Assembly: GCF_001650195.1 (NCBI RefSeq)
Contig: NZ_LXYR01000016.1
Coordinates: 1-64,000, forward strand
Direction of reading: 5' to 3'
Length of the DNA stretch: 64,000 nt
DNA from: Phormidesmis priestleyi BC1401
GTDB lineage: Bacteria > Cyanobacteriota > Cyanobacteriia > Leptolyngbyales > Leptolyngbyaceae
Shown: positions 37,301-45,622 of the stretch, in pieces
How positions within the stretch are numbered: the first letter of the stretch is position 1
Layout: each line of letters starts with the position of its first letter
Notes under the pieces: generated by a model
The model's input: only the letters and a program-made list of their open reading frames with translations
The model's database searches: none
Told to the model about the DNA's origin: nothing
Program-made: the position numbers and the translations under genes

Positions 37301-37853
37301 CGGATCGGCGGCAAAAACGGTTCTTCCAGCTTTGATTCGAGAATTTCAGGCACACGACTGGCAGATTCGACGTGAAGTTGCGAGAGCGATCGGGCAGATC
37401 GGACCCGAAGCCCGAACCGCGATTCCTGCTCTAGTCGATCGGCTGCGAGATGACGATCGCCGCGTCAGTGGAGAAGCGATCGCGAGTCTCGGCAAATTAG
37501 GAACCGGGGCAGTTCCCGCCCTGATTGTGGCACTCGAAGCTAAACCTGCTCACGTTCGCAGCACGGCGGCTTGGGTGCTGTCTAGCTTTAATCAGTTTGC
37601 GAGAGCAGCGGTTCCAGCATTGACTCAAGCGCTCAAAGATGACGATTGGCAAGTCCAATGGGTGGCTGCTTACGCCCTCGGCTGCATCGGACCGGATGCC
37701 AAATCCGCCATTCCTGCCTTAATCGAAGCGTTTAAAGGGGAATATGAACTGGTCAGCAAGGAAGCTAGCCGCACCCTTTGGCGAATTAGTGGAGAAGCAG
37801 AGACGATCGTGGCGGCTCTCGGCGAGATAAGCACCGGACGAGACGATAGTTAG
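34380..37853 (+). CDS. HEAT-repeat / STAND-type NTPase / HEAT-repeat protein
   Basis: A 1157-residue protein. A signal-like N-terminus (about 10-32) precedes roughly eight to nine HEAT repeats (about 50-360; units such as GIGANAKAAVPELRSVL). A transmembrane helix lies at about 430-455 (LLYLLAMPSLWGLILLIC). Next comes a P-loop NTPase with Walker A GEGGIGKTS at about 561-569 and Walker B RRILVIVDRLSEL, followed by a helical region, then four further HEAT repeats (about 970-1140). The layout is that of a STAND/NACHT-like signalling ATPase, a group that includes NLR-type immune sensors. If the signal functions, the first HEAT block faces outside and the NTPase the cytoplasm. The gene lies between two dispersed repeats. 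NACHT assignment is not certain. Confidence 0.82.
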   Translation: MATRNRPSFFLALQLSLLCTSVIVPIPQKALATSPSALSAQVHKLASSSSPESAIATLKKEGAPAIEALIHVIKDRKEPQSVRLFAIAAIAEMGADAKTAVPALVSVLQDSPPAIRLKAIEALAGIGANAKAAVPELRSVLTDKDSSDEVRQAAIKALGRIGTNAKAAVPDLIDALNDPSEAVRTQAINALPSLGPEAKVAIPELVPTLSDLSRDVRLAAIAALARFGQDAKPTVKALAQLLSDPDRQIRLSTTMTLSRIGADASDAVPALTQALGNSDRNTRSLAAKALGSIGEAAKSAVPELIKALSDPDKDVRSKAASSLGRIGLEARSALPELVKTLKDENYEVRLSSANALDLISGRLQDKASALTGTELADAYTALASAQPILEESKNDDVLTAVRRSLSVLKTQKDSRLFGRFFEWSHSNPAIAGVLLYLLAMPSLWGLILLICPLWLLKLNNLLKPYTDFEIPSPLGGSVKVPLRFVLFLAMFHYHPRVLDAWVAEHIDVAREAFAHKNTVSDRKVYIPIPVVLGGNTVAELASQDLHSTFWDGRQCLLIWGEGGIGKTSLACNLAGWAMADDRTSRLCRHRMLPVLIEQELDFKLPADKHPFREAIRGQVQALIDAAEPISDEFLEKLLRQRRILVIVDRLSELSEATREQIRPGHPDFPANALIVTSRVEETLDEVPKTTVKPLRIEGNRLSSFLEAYLTQRNKRELFTDSEYFDACSQLSKLVGQRNITVLLAKLYAEQMIAKEEGVSEDNLPDNIPDLMLSYLNELNRDADADEPDNSTIHKDAQIIAWECLRQSYYPAPAKRDVILAEMEARSGATSEAVKARLKHLEKRLRIVQAVGPAQDQICFALDPLAECLAALYLVELYRDQKDLWQEWLIQADAMPGAPESIQGFLLAMRDCCMTRSAEIDVPDTVLEELGKRVGLSAETLRRTQVEQRIRRLAPNLATGDLQVRLDAICELGELGSAAKTVLPALIREFQAHDWQIRREVARAIGQIGPEARTAIPALVDRLRDDDRRVSGEAIASLGKLGTGAVPALIVALEAKPAHVRSTAAWVLSSFNQFARAAVPALTQALKDDDWQVQWVAAYALGCIGPDAKSAIPALIEAFKGEYELVSKEASRTLWRISGEAETIVAALGEISTGRDDS

Positions 37854-37861
37854 CGATGAAT

Positions 37862-37972
37862 TGCGCCCTCACCCTAGCCCTCTCCCACAGGAGAGGGAAC
37901 AGGATTTCTAGTCCTCTCCTGCGGGAGAGGGGTTGGGGGTGAGGGAAATCCATCTCTAGATTCAGCAATGCC
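37862..37972. repeat. Dispersed repeat copy 4
   Basis: A reverse-orientation copy (ccctcaccctagccctctcc to gagaggggttgggggtgaggg), starting about 10 bases after the HEAT-STAND stop codon. It ends with attcagcaatgcc at 37960-37972, the same 13-mer that bounds copy 2; the left partner is missing. Confidence 0.78.
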
Positions 37973-38072
37973 AAACACTGCATGGGGTTGAAGCCTGACT
38001 TTTCTAGTACGTCACAACTAGATTGCTAAGGAGAGCGATAGAATCATTAAGGACTATTTCATCGCGTCCTCA

Positions 38073-41000
38073 ATGCCAAAGCGTGTCAGCAAATCTAACA
38101 GCCCCGAAGCCAAGAATCTAAGCGCCGACTTAGACTCGATCGCCAAACCCTCAAATCCCTCATCTCTCAATACAATCCGGGTGCGGGGTGCCCGACAGCA
38201 CAACTTAAAAAACATCGACCTAGAGTTACCCCGCGATCGGTTGATTGTGTTTACTGGGGTGTCTGGGTCTGGAAAGTCATCGCTGGCGTTTGACACCATT
38301 TTTGCAGAGGGGCAGCGACGATATGTAGAATCCCTCAGCGCTTATGCACGGCAGTTTTTGGGACAGGTCGATAAGCCTGATGTGGATGCGATCGAAGGAC
38401 TCAGCCCTGCGATTTCAATCGATCAAAAGTCCACCTCTCACAACCCGCGATCCACGGTTGGGACTGTCACCGAGATTTACGATTATCTGCGATTGCTCTA
38501 CGGGCGCGCTGGTGAGCCACACTGTCCTCATTGCGATCGCTCCATCTCGCCCCAAACGGTGGATCAGATGGTCGATCAAGTCATGGAATTGCCCGATCGG
38601 ACTCGATTTCAAGTCTTAGCGCCAGTCGTGCGCGGCAAAAAAGGGACTCATCGCAAAACGATTTCTAGCCTCAGCGCTGAGGGATTTGTGCGAATTCGGG
38701 TCGATGGCGAAGTGCGCGAACTCAGCGACTCGATCGAGCTAGACAAAAATCAACTGCACACGATCGAGATTGTCGTTGATCGTCTCGTCAAAAAAGAAGG
38801 TATCGAAGAACGCTTGGTCGATTCGCTCACGACCTGTTTGAAACACTCCAACGGGATCGCCATCATCGATTTGATGAAAGAAGAATCGACGGTCAATAAC
38901 GTTGTTGATATCAAGTCACAAAGTCTCAAGGCGGCTGAAAAGGGTGGAGCCTATCAAGTCGATGAACCGAAACCCGATGCTCAACCTGCCGAACTGGTCT
39001 TTTCAGAAAATTTCGCCTGCCCTGAACACGGCGCAGTCATGGAGGAGCTATCCCCGCGTCTGTTCTCGTTTAACTCCCCGTATGGCGCGTGTCCTAACTG
39101 TCATGGCTTGGGCAGTCACCGCAAATTTTCGCCCGATCTGGTGATCCCGAATCCGAAGTTGCCTGTTTATGCGGCGATCGCGCCCTGGTCAGACAAAGAC
39201 AACACCTATTATCTGTCGCTAATTTGCAGCGTCGCCGATGCCTTTAAGTTCGAGATTCAGACCCCGTGGGAAAAGCTCACACCTGAGCAGCAGCACGTCT
39301 TGCTGCATGGCTCTAAAGACCCGATTTGGATCGAGGCAGACTCGCGCTATCGAGAAAGCAAAGGCTATAACCGTCGCTATGAAGGCGCACTTCCTCTGCT
39401 CGAACGGCAATATCAAGAAAGCTCGTCTGACCTCTATAAGCAGAAGTTAGAGCAATATCTGATCGACCAGCCCTGTGACGACTGTGGCGGCAAACGACTC
39501 AAGCCCGAATCAATCGCGGTGCGACTCGGACAGTTTCGCATCACCGATTTAACGAGCGTTTCGATTCGAGAATGTTTGCATCGAGTCAATACCTTAAAGT
39601 TGACCGATCGTCAGGCGCAAATTGGGGATCTCGTTCTGCGAGAAATCAAGGCGCGGCTGCAATTCTTGCTCGACGTGGGACTGGATTATTTGACCATCGA
39701 TCGGACTGCCATGACGCTCTCAGGTGGTGAAGCGCAGCGAATTCGTCTCGCTACGCAAATCGGCGCAGGCTTAACCGGAGTTCTCTATGTGTTGGACGAA
39801 CCGAGTATCGGACTGCACCAGCGCGACAACACTCGACTGCTCAACACCCTGACCAAACTACGAGACTTGGGCAACACGCTGATCGTCGTCGAACATGATG
39901 AAGAAACCATTCGAGCGGCTGATTATCTCGTCGATATTGGTCCCGGTGCAGGGGTTCACGGCGGACGGATTGTGTCTCAGGGCGACTTAGAAACGCTGCT
40001 CAACACTGAAGAATCCTTGACGGGAGCCTACTTGTCAAAACGGCAGTGCATTCACACACCCGCCGATCGCCGCCCCGGAAACGGTCGATCGCTAAAAATT
40101 CGCAGTGCTGCCCGCAACAACCTTAAAGAAATCGATGTCGATATTCCATTAGGCAAACTGGTCTGCATCACTGGAGTGTCGGGTTCGGGCAAATCAACGC
40201 TGGTTAACGAACTGCTCTATCCAGCAATCCAGCACCACTTTGGACAAAAAGTTCCGCAGCCGAGAGAAATGCAGCCTGTTGAAGGACTGAACGGGCTCGA
40301 CAAAGCGATCGTGATTGACCAATCCCCGATCGGGCGCACTCCGCGATCGAATCCTGCGACTTACACAGGCGTTTTTGATGTGATTCGAGATATTTTTACC
40401 GAGACGATCGAGGCAAAAGCCAGAGGCTACAAACCAGGACAGTTCTCGTTTAACGTCAAAGGCGGACGCTGTGAGGCGTGCAGTGGTCAGGGCGTGAACG
40501 TGATCGAGATGAATTTCTTGCCCGATGTTTATGTCCAGTGCGAAGTCTGCAAAGGCGCGAGATATAACCGAGACACATTGCAGGTGAAGTTTAAAAGCAA
40601 GTCGATCGCGGATGTCTTAGCGATGACCGTCGAAGAAGCCGCCGAGTTCTTTAAAAACATTCCTCAAGCGGCGGCTCGTCTGCAAACCTTAGCTGATGTC
40701 GGTTTAGGCTATATGCGACTCGGACAAACCGCCCCAACCCTCTCTGGTGGTGAAGCTCAACGAGTCAAACTTGCGACAGAACTTTCGCGCCGCGCCACGG
40801 GCAAAACCCTCTACCTGATTGACGAGCCGACCACAGGCTTATCATTCTATGACGTTCACAAGCTGTTAGACGTGGTGCAACGCCTCGTAGATAAAGGCAA
40901 CTCTGTCCTCGTGATCGAGCACAACATGGATGTGATTCGCTGCTCAGACTGGATTATTGATTTAGGACCTGAAGGCGGCGACTTGGGCGGCGAGATCGTG

Positions 41001-41105
41001 GCGATCGGCACTCCCGAAGAGGTGGCACAAAATCCGGCTTCCTACACGGGACAATATCTCAAGCACGTTCTAGAGCAGTATCCGGTGGCTCCGATTACGG
41101 CTTAA
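38073..41105 (+). CDS. uvrA: Excinuclease ABC subunit A
   Basis: A 1010-residue damage sensor of nucleotide excision repair. Both ATP-binding halves are present: Walker A GVSGSGKSS at 62-70 and a second GVSGSGKSTL near 708, plus two signature motifs LSGGEAQR. Zinc modules are visible as CPHCDRS, CPEHGAVMEE with CPNCHGLGSH, and CEACSGQG with CEVCKGARY. An N-terminal extension of about 30 residues is unconserved. It is a single gene, 68 bases before the TPR gene. Confidence 0.97.
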   Translation: MPKRVSKSNSPEAKNLSADLDSIAKPSNPSSLNTIRVRGARQHNLKNIDLELPRDRLIVFTGVSGSGKSSLAFDTIFAEGQRRYVESLSAYARQFLGQVDKPDVDAIEGLSPAISIDQKSTSHNPRSTVGTVTEIYDYLRLLYGRAGEPHCPHCDRSISPQTVDQMVDQVMELPDRTRFQVLAPVVRGKKGTHRKTISSLSAEGFVRIRVDGEVRELSDSIELDKNQLHTIEIVVDRLVKKEGIEERLVDSLTTCLKHSNGIAIIDLMKEESTVNNVVDIKSQSLKAAEKGGAYQVDEPKPDAQPAELVFSENFACPEHGAVMEELSPRLFSFNSPYGACPNCHGLGSHRKFSPDLVIPNPKLPVYAAIAPWSDKDNTYYLSLICSVADAFKFEIQTPWEKLTPEQQHVLLHGSKDPIWIEADSRYRESKGYNRRYEGALPLLERQYQESSSDLYKQKLEQYLIDQPCDDCGGKRLKPESIAVRLGQFRITDLTSVSIRECLHRVNTLKLTDRQAQIGDLVLREIKARLQFLLDVGLDYLTIDRTAMTLSGGEAQRIRLATQIGAGLTGVLYVLDEPSIGLHQRDNTRLLNTLTKLRDLGNTLIVVEHDEETIRAADYLVDIGPGAGVHGGRIVSQGDLETLLNTEESLTGAYLSKRQCIHTPADRRPGNGRSLKIRSAARNNLKEIDVDIPLGKLVCITGVSGSGKSTLVNELLYPAIQHHFGQKVPQPREMQPVEGLNGLDKAIVIDQSPIGRTPRSNPATYTGVFDVIRDIFTETIEAKARGYKPGQFSFNVKGGRCEACSGQGVNVIEMNFLPDVYVQCEVCKGARYNRDTLQVKFKSKSIADVLAMTVEEAAEFFKNIPQAAARLQTLADVGLGYMRLGQTAPTLSGGEAQRVKLATELSRRATGKTLYLIDEPTTGLSFYDVHKLLDVVQRLVDKGNSVLVIEHNMDVIRCSDWIIDLGPEGGDLGGEIVAIGTPEEVAQNPASYTGQYLKHVLEQYPVAPITA

Positions 41106-41173
41106 GACGGGACAACTGACAGGGAAAATGTCCAAAGCAGGTTGAAGCAGTATCCAGTTATGAGTTAGACGAT

Positions 41174-42973
41174 ATGAACAGCGATCGTATCCGAGGGGAT
41201 CGGGCAGAGAATCTAGAACAGTCGATCGCGGCTTACGAATTAGCTTTACAGGTTTACACTCGTGAGGCATTCCCAGAAGATTGGGCGAGGACGCAAAACA
41301 ATCTGGGAATTGCCTACCGCAACCGTATCCGAGGGGATCGGGCAGAGAATCTAGAACAATCGATCGCGGCTTACGAATTATCCTTACAGGTGAGAACTCG
41401 TGAGGCATTCCCAGAAGATTGGGCGGAGACGCAAAACAATCTGGGAATTGCTCATAACCATCGCATTCAAGGGGATCGAGCAGAGAATTTAGAACAGTCG
41501 ATCGCGGTTTACGAATTAGCTTTACAGGTTTGCACTCGTGAGGCATTTCCAGAAGATTGGGCAGGGCTGCAAAACAATCTGGGAAATGCTTACAGCGATC
41601 GCATTCAAGGGGATCGGGCAGAGAATCTAGAACAGTCGATCGCGGCTTACGAATTAGCTTTACAGGTGAGAACCCGTGAGGCATTCCCAGCAGATTGGGC
41701 AATGACGCAAAACAATCTGGGAACTGCTTACAGCGATCGCATTCGAGGGGATCGGGCAGAGAATCTAGAACAGTCGATCGCGGCTTACGAATTAGCTTTA
41801 CAGGTGAGAACCCGTGAGGCATTCCCAGCAGATTGGGCAATGACGCAAAACAATCTGGGAACTGCTTACAGCGATCGCATCCGAGGGGATCGGGCAGAGA
41901 ATCTAGAACAGTCGATCGCGGCTTACGAATTAGCTTTACAGGTGAGAACCCGTGAGGCATTCCCAGAAAAATGGGCAGGGACGCAAAACAATCTGGGCAG
42001 TGCTTACAGTGGTCGTATCCGAGGAGATCGGGCAGAGAATCTAGAACAGTCGATCGCGGCTTACGAATTAGCTTTACAGGTGAGAACCCGTGAGGCATTC
42101 CCAGAACAGTGGGCAATGACGCAAAACAATCTGGGAAATGCTTACAGCGATCGCATCCGAGGGGATCGGGCAGAGAATCTAGAACAGTCGATCGCGGCTT
42201 ACGAATTAGCTTTACAGGTGAGAACCCGTGAGGCATTCCCAGAAGATTGGGCAATGAGTCAAGGGAACCTAGCAGCAGTTCTGATGCAACGTGCCTCCCT
42301 GACTGAGAGTGATACCGATCTAGAGACTGCCATTGCCCTGCTAAAGGCAGCGCTAGACGTTGCTGCTCCCAACAGTCCTAACTTCATCAACTCCCAATAT
42401 CGGCTGGGCATTGCCCTCTCCCGTCGCTATGAACACAGCCAAAATTCCAGCGACCTAGAGCAGGCATTGCAAGCCTACAAGATTGCCTTAGACGCGATTA
42501 GTCCCGAACATTACGACAGAAAACAAATCTGGCAAGCCCTACCGACCACTCAATCCATTTTGGGCAGTCGCCTAGTGCGCGAAGGCAAATGGCAAGAAGG
42601 ACTCCAGCTTTTGCTCAACAGCGTCCGGCAACTCAGCACCGGAGACGATCCTCTAGCTCACGCTAACGCCCTTTTCCAAACAGGACGCGCTCACGAAACC
42701 CTCTCTGATTGGGACAACGCCCGTCTTTATTATCGAGATGCTCTCCGTCTCTACGACCACCTCAAAAATGAACTAGGCATCGCCAAAAGCCGTGCCGGAC
42801 TGGGAAGTGTCCTCGTGTCGCAAGGATATTTAGAAAAAGGTCTCGCCGAACTCGATAAAGCGCGTGAAAGCTATCATCAGTTGCAACAGCCCGATAAAGC
42901 GGCTGAAGTCGATATTATTTACCAAGCTGCCCAACGCGCAATGGAACGGCAAACGACCGAGGCATACGTATGA
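41174..42973 (+). CDS. Tetratricopeptide-repeat protein with near-identical 46-residue units
   Basis: A 599-residue helical protein. Residues 5-365 are about eight tandem 46-residue units of the type RIRGDRAENLEQSIAAYE + LALQVRTREAFPEDWAMTQ + NNLGNAYSD, a TPR variant common in cyanobacterial signalling proteins. The C-terminal 230 residues are less regular TPRs. The ATG at 41174 lies inside a repeat unit, so the original N-terminus may have been lost or the gene may start naturally there. It overlaps the start of the downstream ATPase gene (ATGA), indicating coupled translation. Presumably a scaffold or sensor for that ATPase. Confidence 0.82.
   Translation: MNSDRIRGDRAENLEQSIAAYELALQVYTREAFPEDWARTQNNLGIAYRNRIRGDRAENLEQSIAAYELSLQVRTREAFPEDWAETQNNLGIAHNHRIQGDRAENLEQSIAVYELALQVCTREAFPEDWAGLQNNLGNAYSDRIQGDRAENLEQSIAAYELALQVRTREAFPADWAMTQNNLGTAYSDRIRGDRAENLEQSIAAYELALQVRTREAFPADWAMTQNNLGTAYSDRIRGDRAENLEQSIAAYELALQVRTREAFPEKWAGTQNNLGSAYSGRIRGDRAENLEQSIAAYELALQVRTREAFPEQWAMTQNNLGNAYSDRIRGDRAENLEQSIAAYELALQVRTREAFPEDWAMSQGNLAAVLMQRASLTESDTDLETAIALLKAALDVAAPNSPNFINSQYRLGIALSRRYEHSQNSSDLEQALQAYKIALDAISPEHYDRKQIWQALPTTQSILGSRLVREGKWQEGLQLLLNSVRQLSTGDDPLAHANALFQTGRAHETLSDWDNARLYYRDALRLYDHLKNELGIAKSRAGLGSVLVSQGYLEKGLAELDKARESYHQLQQPDKAAEVDIIYQAAQRAMERQTTEAYV
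41186..42260 (+). repeat. Tandem 138-bp coding repeats of the TPR gene
   Basis: Eight units of 138 bp (the last incomplete) beginning near 41186, 41324, 41462, 41600, 41738, 41876, 42014 and 42152. Long stretches such as cgatcgcggcttacgaatta are the same in nearly every unit, and units 4 to 6 differ by only a few bases, which implies recent expansion or gene conversion. Confidence 0.88.
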
Positions 42974-44238
42974 CCACTGCCGACGACATTTTTGATCAAT
43001 CGTCTAGCAACATCCAGCGATTAGGACTCAAGGAAATCCCCTTCACCGAAAGCCCGATCGACCTGCGAAGCGAAACCTTACAGCGCATCTTCACAGGACG
43101 ACAGAATGAACTGCGTCAGATGTTTAATCTGTTCCAGAGCCGTGAACGTCGCCGAATTCTTGTCTATGGTCGGCTGGGCATTGGCAAAAGTGCCTTTTTA
43201 CTAGAAGTCCTATCAGTCTTGCGCCGGAAGCGTCCGAAGATGTTGACGACCTACATCTCCCTCCCCGCAAATCTGGACTTGGCAACTACCGCCTTGATTG
43301 CAGTAGCACGAGCCATGCCAGACGACAATTGGGCACAGAGTCAGCTTTACCAAATGGGTATTCCAACCGAACAGGCACTGAAAGAACGCAGCACAAAAGC
43401 CTCTGCAAATATGGTTTTTGGTGCCGAGTTGAGCGAGAAGGATTTACCCATTACCAAACCGCAGTACCCCACTGTGAGCCTGGAAACCCTGCTGGAGCGG
43501 GCACAAGAAAAATATCCCGAAGGGGTTGTGATCGCCATTGATGACCTCGACAAGCAAAACCCCAGCGTCGTGCGCCAACTGATGCACGATGCTCAGGGCA
43601 TGTTGAAGGGACGAGCCTGGTTCTTGCTAACCGGACACCCAATGGGCATGACTGGAGACTTGCTGACCAGTGAACGCGGCTTGTTTGACCTGCAACTAAA
43701 GCTAGAAGAACTGGATCTGCCAACGACTTATCAGATGCTGATTAATTACCTCAGTAGCGCCCGGATTAACAATAATTGCACTGATCCTAAAGACCCGCGT
43801 TGTGTTCTGCCCTTCCTGCCAGAAACAGCAAAACGATTCTGTGAGGTCTCTCTCGGCAAGCCTCGTCTCTTTAATCGCTTGGGCAACACAGTCCTGTCAA
43901 CGGCTGCTGACCTTCAGGCAAAGGTGATTACTCCAGACGTACTAGAACAAGGGTTGCGGGCTGCTGCCTTGACCTTACATCAGCAAGCGGCTTTGACTGT
44001 GCAAGAAGAACGGGTTCGTGTGCTATTGCTACAACGGGGTACTCTTTCTGATGACACAATAACGATGGATGATCTCGAACAGATAGGCTTCCGCAGTTTT
44101 AGTGATGCCTATCTTATTTTAGAAAGACTGGAAGAAGCAGATCTCGCTCACCAGTTAAATCAAGACGCTGCCAAAGCATTTGCACCGATTCCTTTGCCCC
44201 CTTCTGACGATGAGTTTCTTTCACTCGGCGGGAGTTAA
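42970..44238 (+). CDS. Orc/Cdc6-like AAA ATPase partnered with the TPR protein
   Basis: A 422-residue P-loop ATPase. Walker A is GRLGIGKS at 67-74, Walker B is VVIAIDDLDK at about 188-197, and a sensor-like WFLLTGHP follows. The C-terminal region (about 330-400) looks like a winged helix (LEQIGFRSFSDAYLILERLE). The order resembles Orc1/Cdc6 and STAND-like AAA ATPases. Its start overlaps the TPR stop, so the pair forms one operon. No effector domain is visible in it; the role is unknown. Confidence 0.8.
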   Translation: MTTADDIFDQSSSNIQRLGLKEIPFTESPIDLRSETLQRIFTGRQNELRQMFNLFQSRERRRILVYGRLGIGKSAFLLEVLSVLRRKRPKMLTTYISLPANLDLATTALIAVARAMPDDNWAQSQLYQMGIPTEQALKERSTKASANMVFGAELSEKDLPITKPQYPTVSLETLLERAQEKYPEGVVIAIDDLDKQNPSVVRQLMHDAQGMLKGRAWFLLTGHPMGMTGDLLTSERGLFDLQLKLEELDLPTTYQMLINYLSSARINNNCTDPKDPRCVLPFLPETAKRFCEVSLGKPRLFNRLGNTVLSTAADLQAKVITPDVLEQGLRAAALTLHQQAALTVQEERVRVLLLQRGTLSDDTITMDDLEQIGFRSFSDAYLILERLEEADLAHQLNQDAAKAFAPIPLPPSDDEFLSLGGS

Positions 44239-44322
44239 AATCGATAATTTAGTCCGAAAGCTATAGGAACGCCGATCGGGATTAGTCGCTAAACTTCAAC
44301 TAACCCTTATCACTCATCCCTC

Positions 44323-45177
44323 ATGCTCGAAACTTGGCAACATGACTGCATTCACACCAACGGCATCAACCTACACTATGTGACTCAAGGTGAAGGTCCT
44401 CTAATGCTGATGCTGCACGGATTTCCTGAATTTTGGTATTCCTGGCGCAAGCAGATTCCCGAATTTGCCAAAGATCACAAAGTGGTGGCAATCGACCTGC
44501 GTGGCTATAACGACAGCGACAAACCTGACGACAAAGAAGCCTATGTGATGACCGAGTTTATCGCCGATGTCAAGGGCGTAATTGAAGGATTGGGCTACGA
44601 TCGCTGCATTCTAGTGGGACACGATTGGGGAGGCGCGATCGCCTGGAATTTCGCCTATGCCTATCCCAACCTGGTCGAAAAACTGATTATTCTCAATCTG
44701 CCTCACCCTGCCAAATTTGCCCAAGGGCTTCGCACTCCTCAGCAGCTTCTTCGCAGTTCCTATATGTTCTTGTTTCAGCTTCCGTTTGTGCCAGAAATGC
44801 TGATTCAGTTCGATGACTATAAAGCGCTAGAATCGGCATTTTTGGGAATGGCGGTCAACAAAACTGCTTTCACTCAAGAAGACCTAGATGCCTATAAAGA
44901 TGCGTTTGCTAAGCGCGGCGCAGTGACGGCTGCTCTCAACTATTACCGCAATATCTTTCAGCAAGGACTCACAAGCCAAGACTGGAGCGTATTAGACGTT
45001 CCGACTCTGATGATTTGGGGTGAGAGTGACACCGCTTTGGGTAAAGAGTTGACCTATGGCACAGAAGCCTATGTGCGAGACTTTCAGATCAAATATATTC
45101 CTCATTGCAGTCATTGGGTGCAGCAAGAGCAGCCGCAGCTTGTCAATCAATACATCCGCGAGTTTTTACCCAAATAG
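44323..45177 (+). CDS. Alpha/beta hydrolase, epoxide hydrolase / dehalogenase type
   Basis: A 284-residue alpha/beta hydrolase. The nucleophile is an Asp (about D101, VGHDWGGAIAW), not Ser, and the oxyanion motif is HGFPEFWYSWR. The late catalytic His lies in HCSHWVQQEQP. These fit soluble epoxide hydrolases and haloalkane dehalogenases. The true substrate cannot be told from sequence. No linked pathway gene is visible. Confidence 0.85.
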   Translation: MLETWQHDCIHTNGINLHYVTQGEGPLMLMLHGFPEFWYSWRKQIPEFAKDHKVVAIDLRGYNDSDKPDDKEAYVMTEFIADVKGVIEGLGYDRCILVGHDWGGAIAWNFAYAYPNLVEKLIILNLPHPAKFAQGLRTPQQLLRSSYMFLFQLPFVPEMLIQFDDYKALESAFLGMAVNKTAFTQEDLDAYKDAFAKRGAVTAALNYYRNIFQQGLTSQDWSVLDVPTLMIWGESDTALGKELTYGTEAYVRDFQIKYIPHCSHWVQQEQPQLVNQYIREFLPK

Positions 45178-45295
45178 ATTGCGGCGACTCACATCGACCT
45201 TCTGAAACAAGTAATCTTTGTAACCCAAAGACTGTCTCCCACGGTTTTCTAACCAAGAACTGTGGGAGATGGGCTTCAACAGTTTATCAACTCTG

Positions 45296-45622
45296 CTATA
45301 CGGCGACGAGAGCAGGACTGTTTATGTCCTCAGACTCTGTGAGAACTTCAAAAACCTCATCCATTCCAGTCAGCTCTAACAGCATTCTGACTTGCTCACT
45401 CACTGAGCGGAGAAAGAGCCGCTTATTTGCCTCACGAACTCGCTTATAAGCCGTCACCAAAGCCATCAACCCGTGGCTGCTCGTAGACTCTACGGTTGCG
45501 AAGTCAATTAGCAAGACATCGACATCAGACTGCAATGCTAAATCGGTTTGATGGTGGAACTGAGCGATCGCGTCATCGTCGATCGAGGCAGGAAATTTGA
45601 CAGTTTTTGTTAAGAAGTCCAT
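45296..45622 (-). CDS. STAS-domain protein (anti-sigma factor antagonist type)
   Basis: A 108-residue single STAS domain. The phosphorylation loop VLLIDFATVESTSSHGLMAL carries candidate serines at the position phosphorylated in SpoIIAA (read here as two adjoining motifs). The usual Asp before the loop is replaced by Glu (VES). Proteins of this kind bind anti-sigma kinases or partner-switching regulators. No partner kinase or phosphatase is adjacent. The 45623-46255 gap upstream is AT-rich and holds no gene I can support, only one HIP1 site near 46020. Confidence 0.82.
   Translation of the reverse strand: MDFLTKTVKFPASIDDDAIAQFHHQTDLALQSDVDVLLIDFATVESTSSHGLMALVTAYKRVREANKRLFLRSVSEQVRMLLELTGMDEVFEVLTESEDINSPALVAV

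Noticed and set aside
41070-42254. A 394-codon open frame on the minus strand across the TPR repeats
   Set aside because: It is the antisense of the repeated TPR units and the end of uvrA. Its 46-residue periodicity copies the coding repeats, and it has no independent family features.
41186-42260. CRISPR array
   Set aside because: The periodic repeats are 138 bp, coding and contiguous without variable spacers; they encode TPR units.
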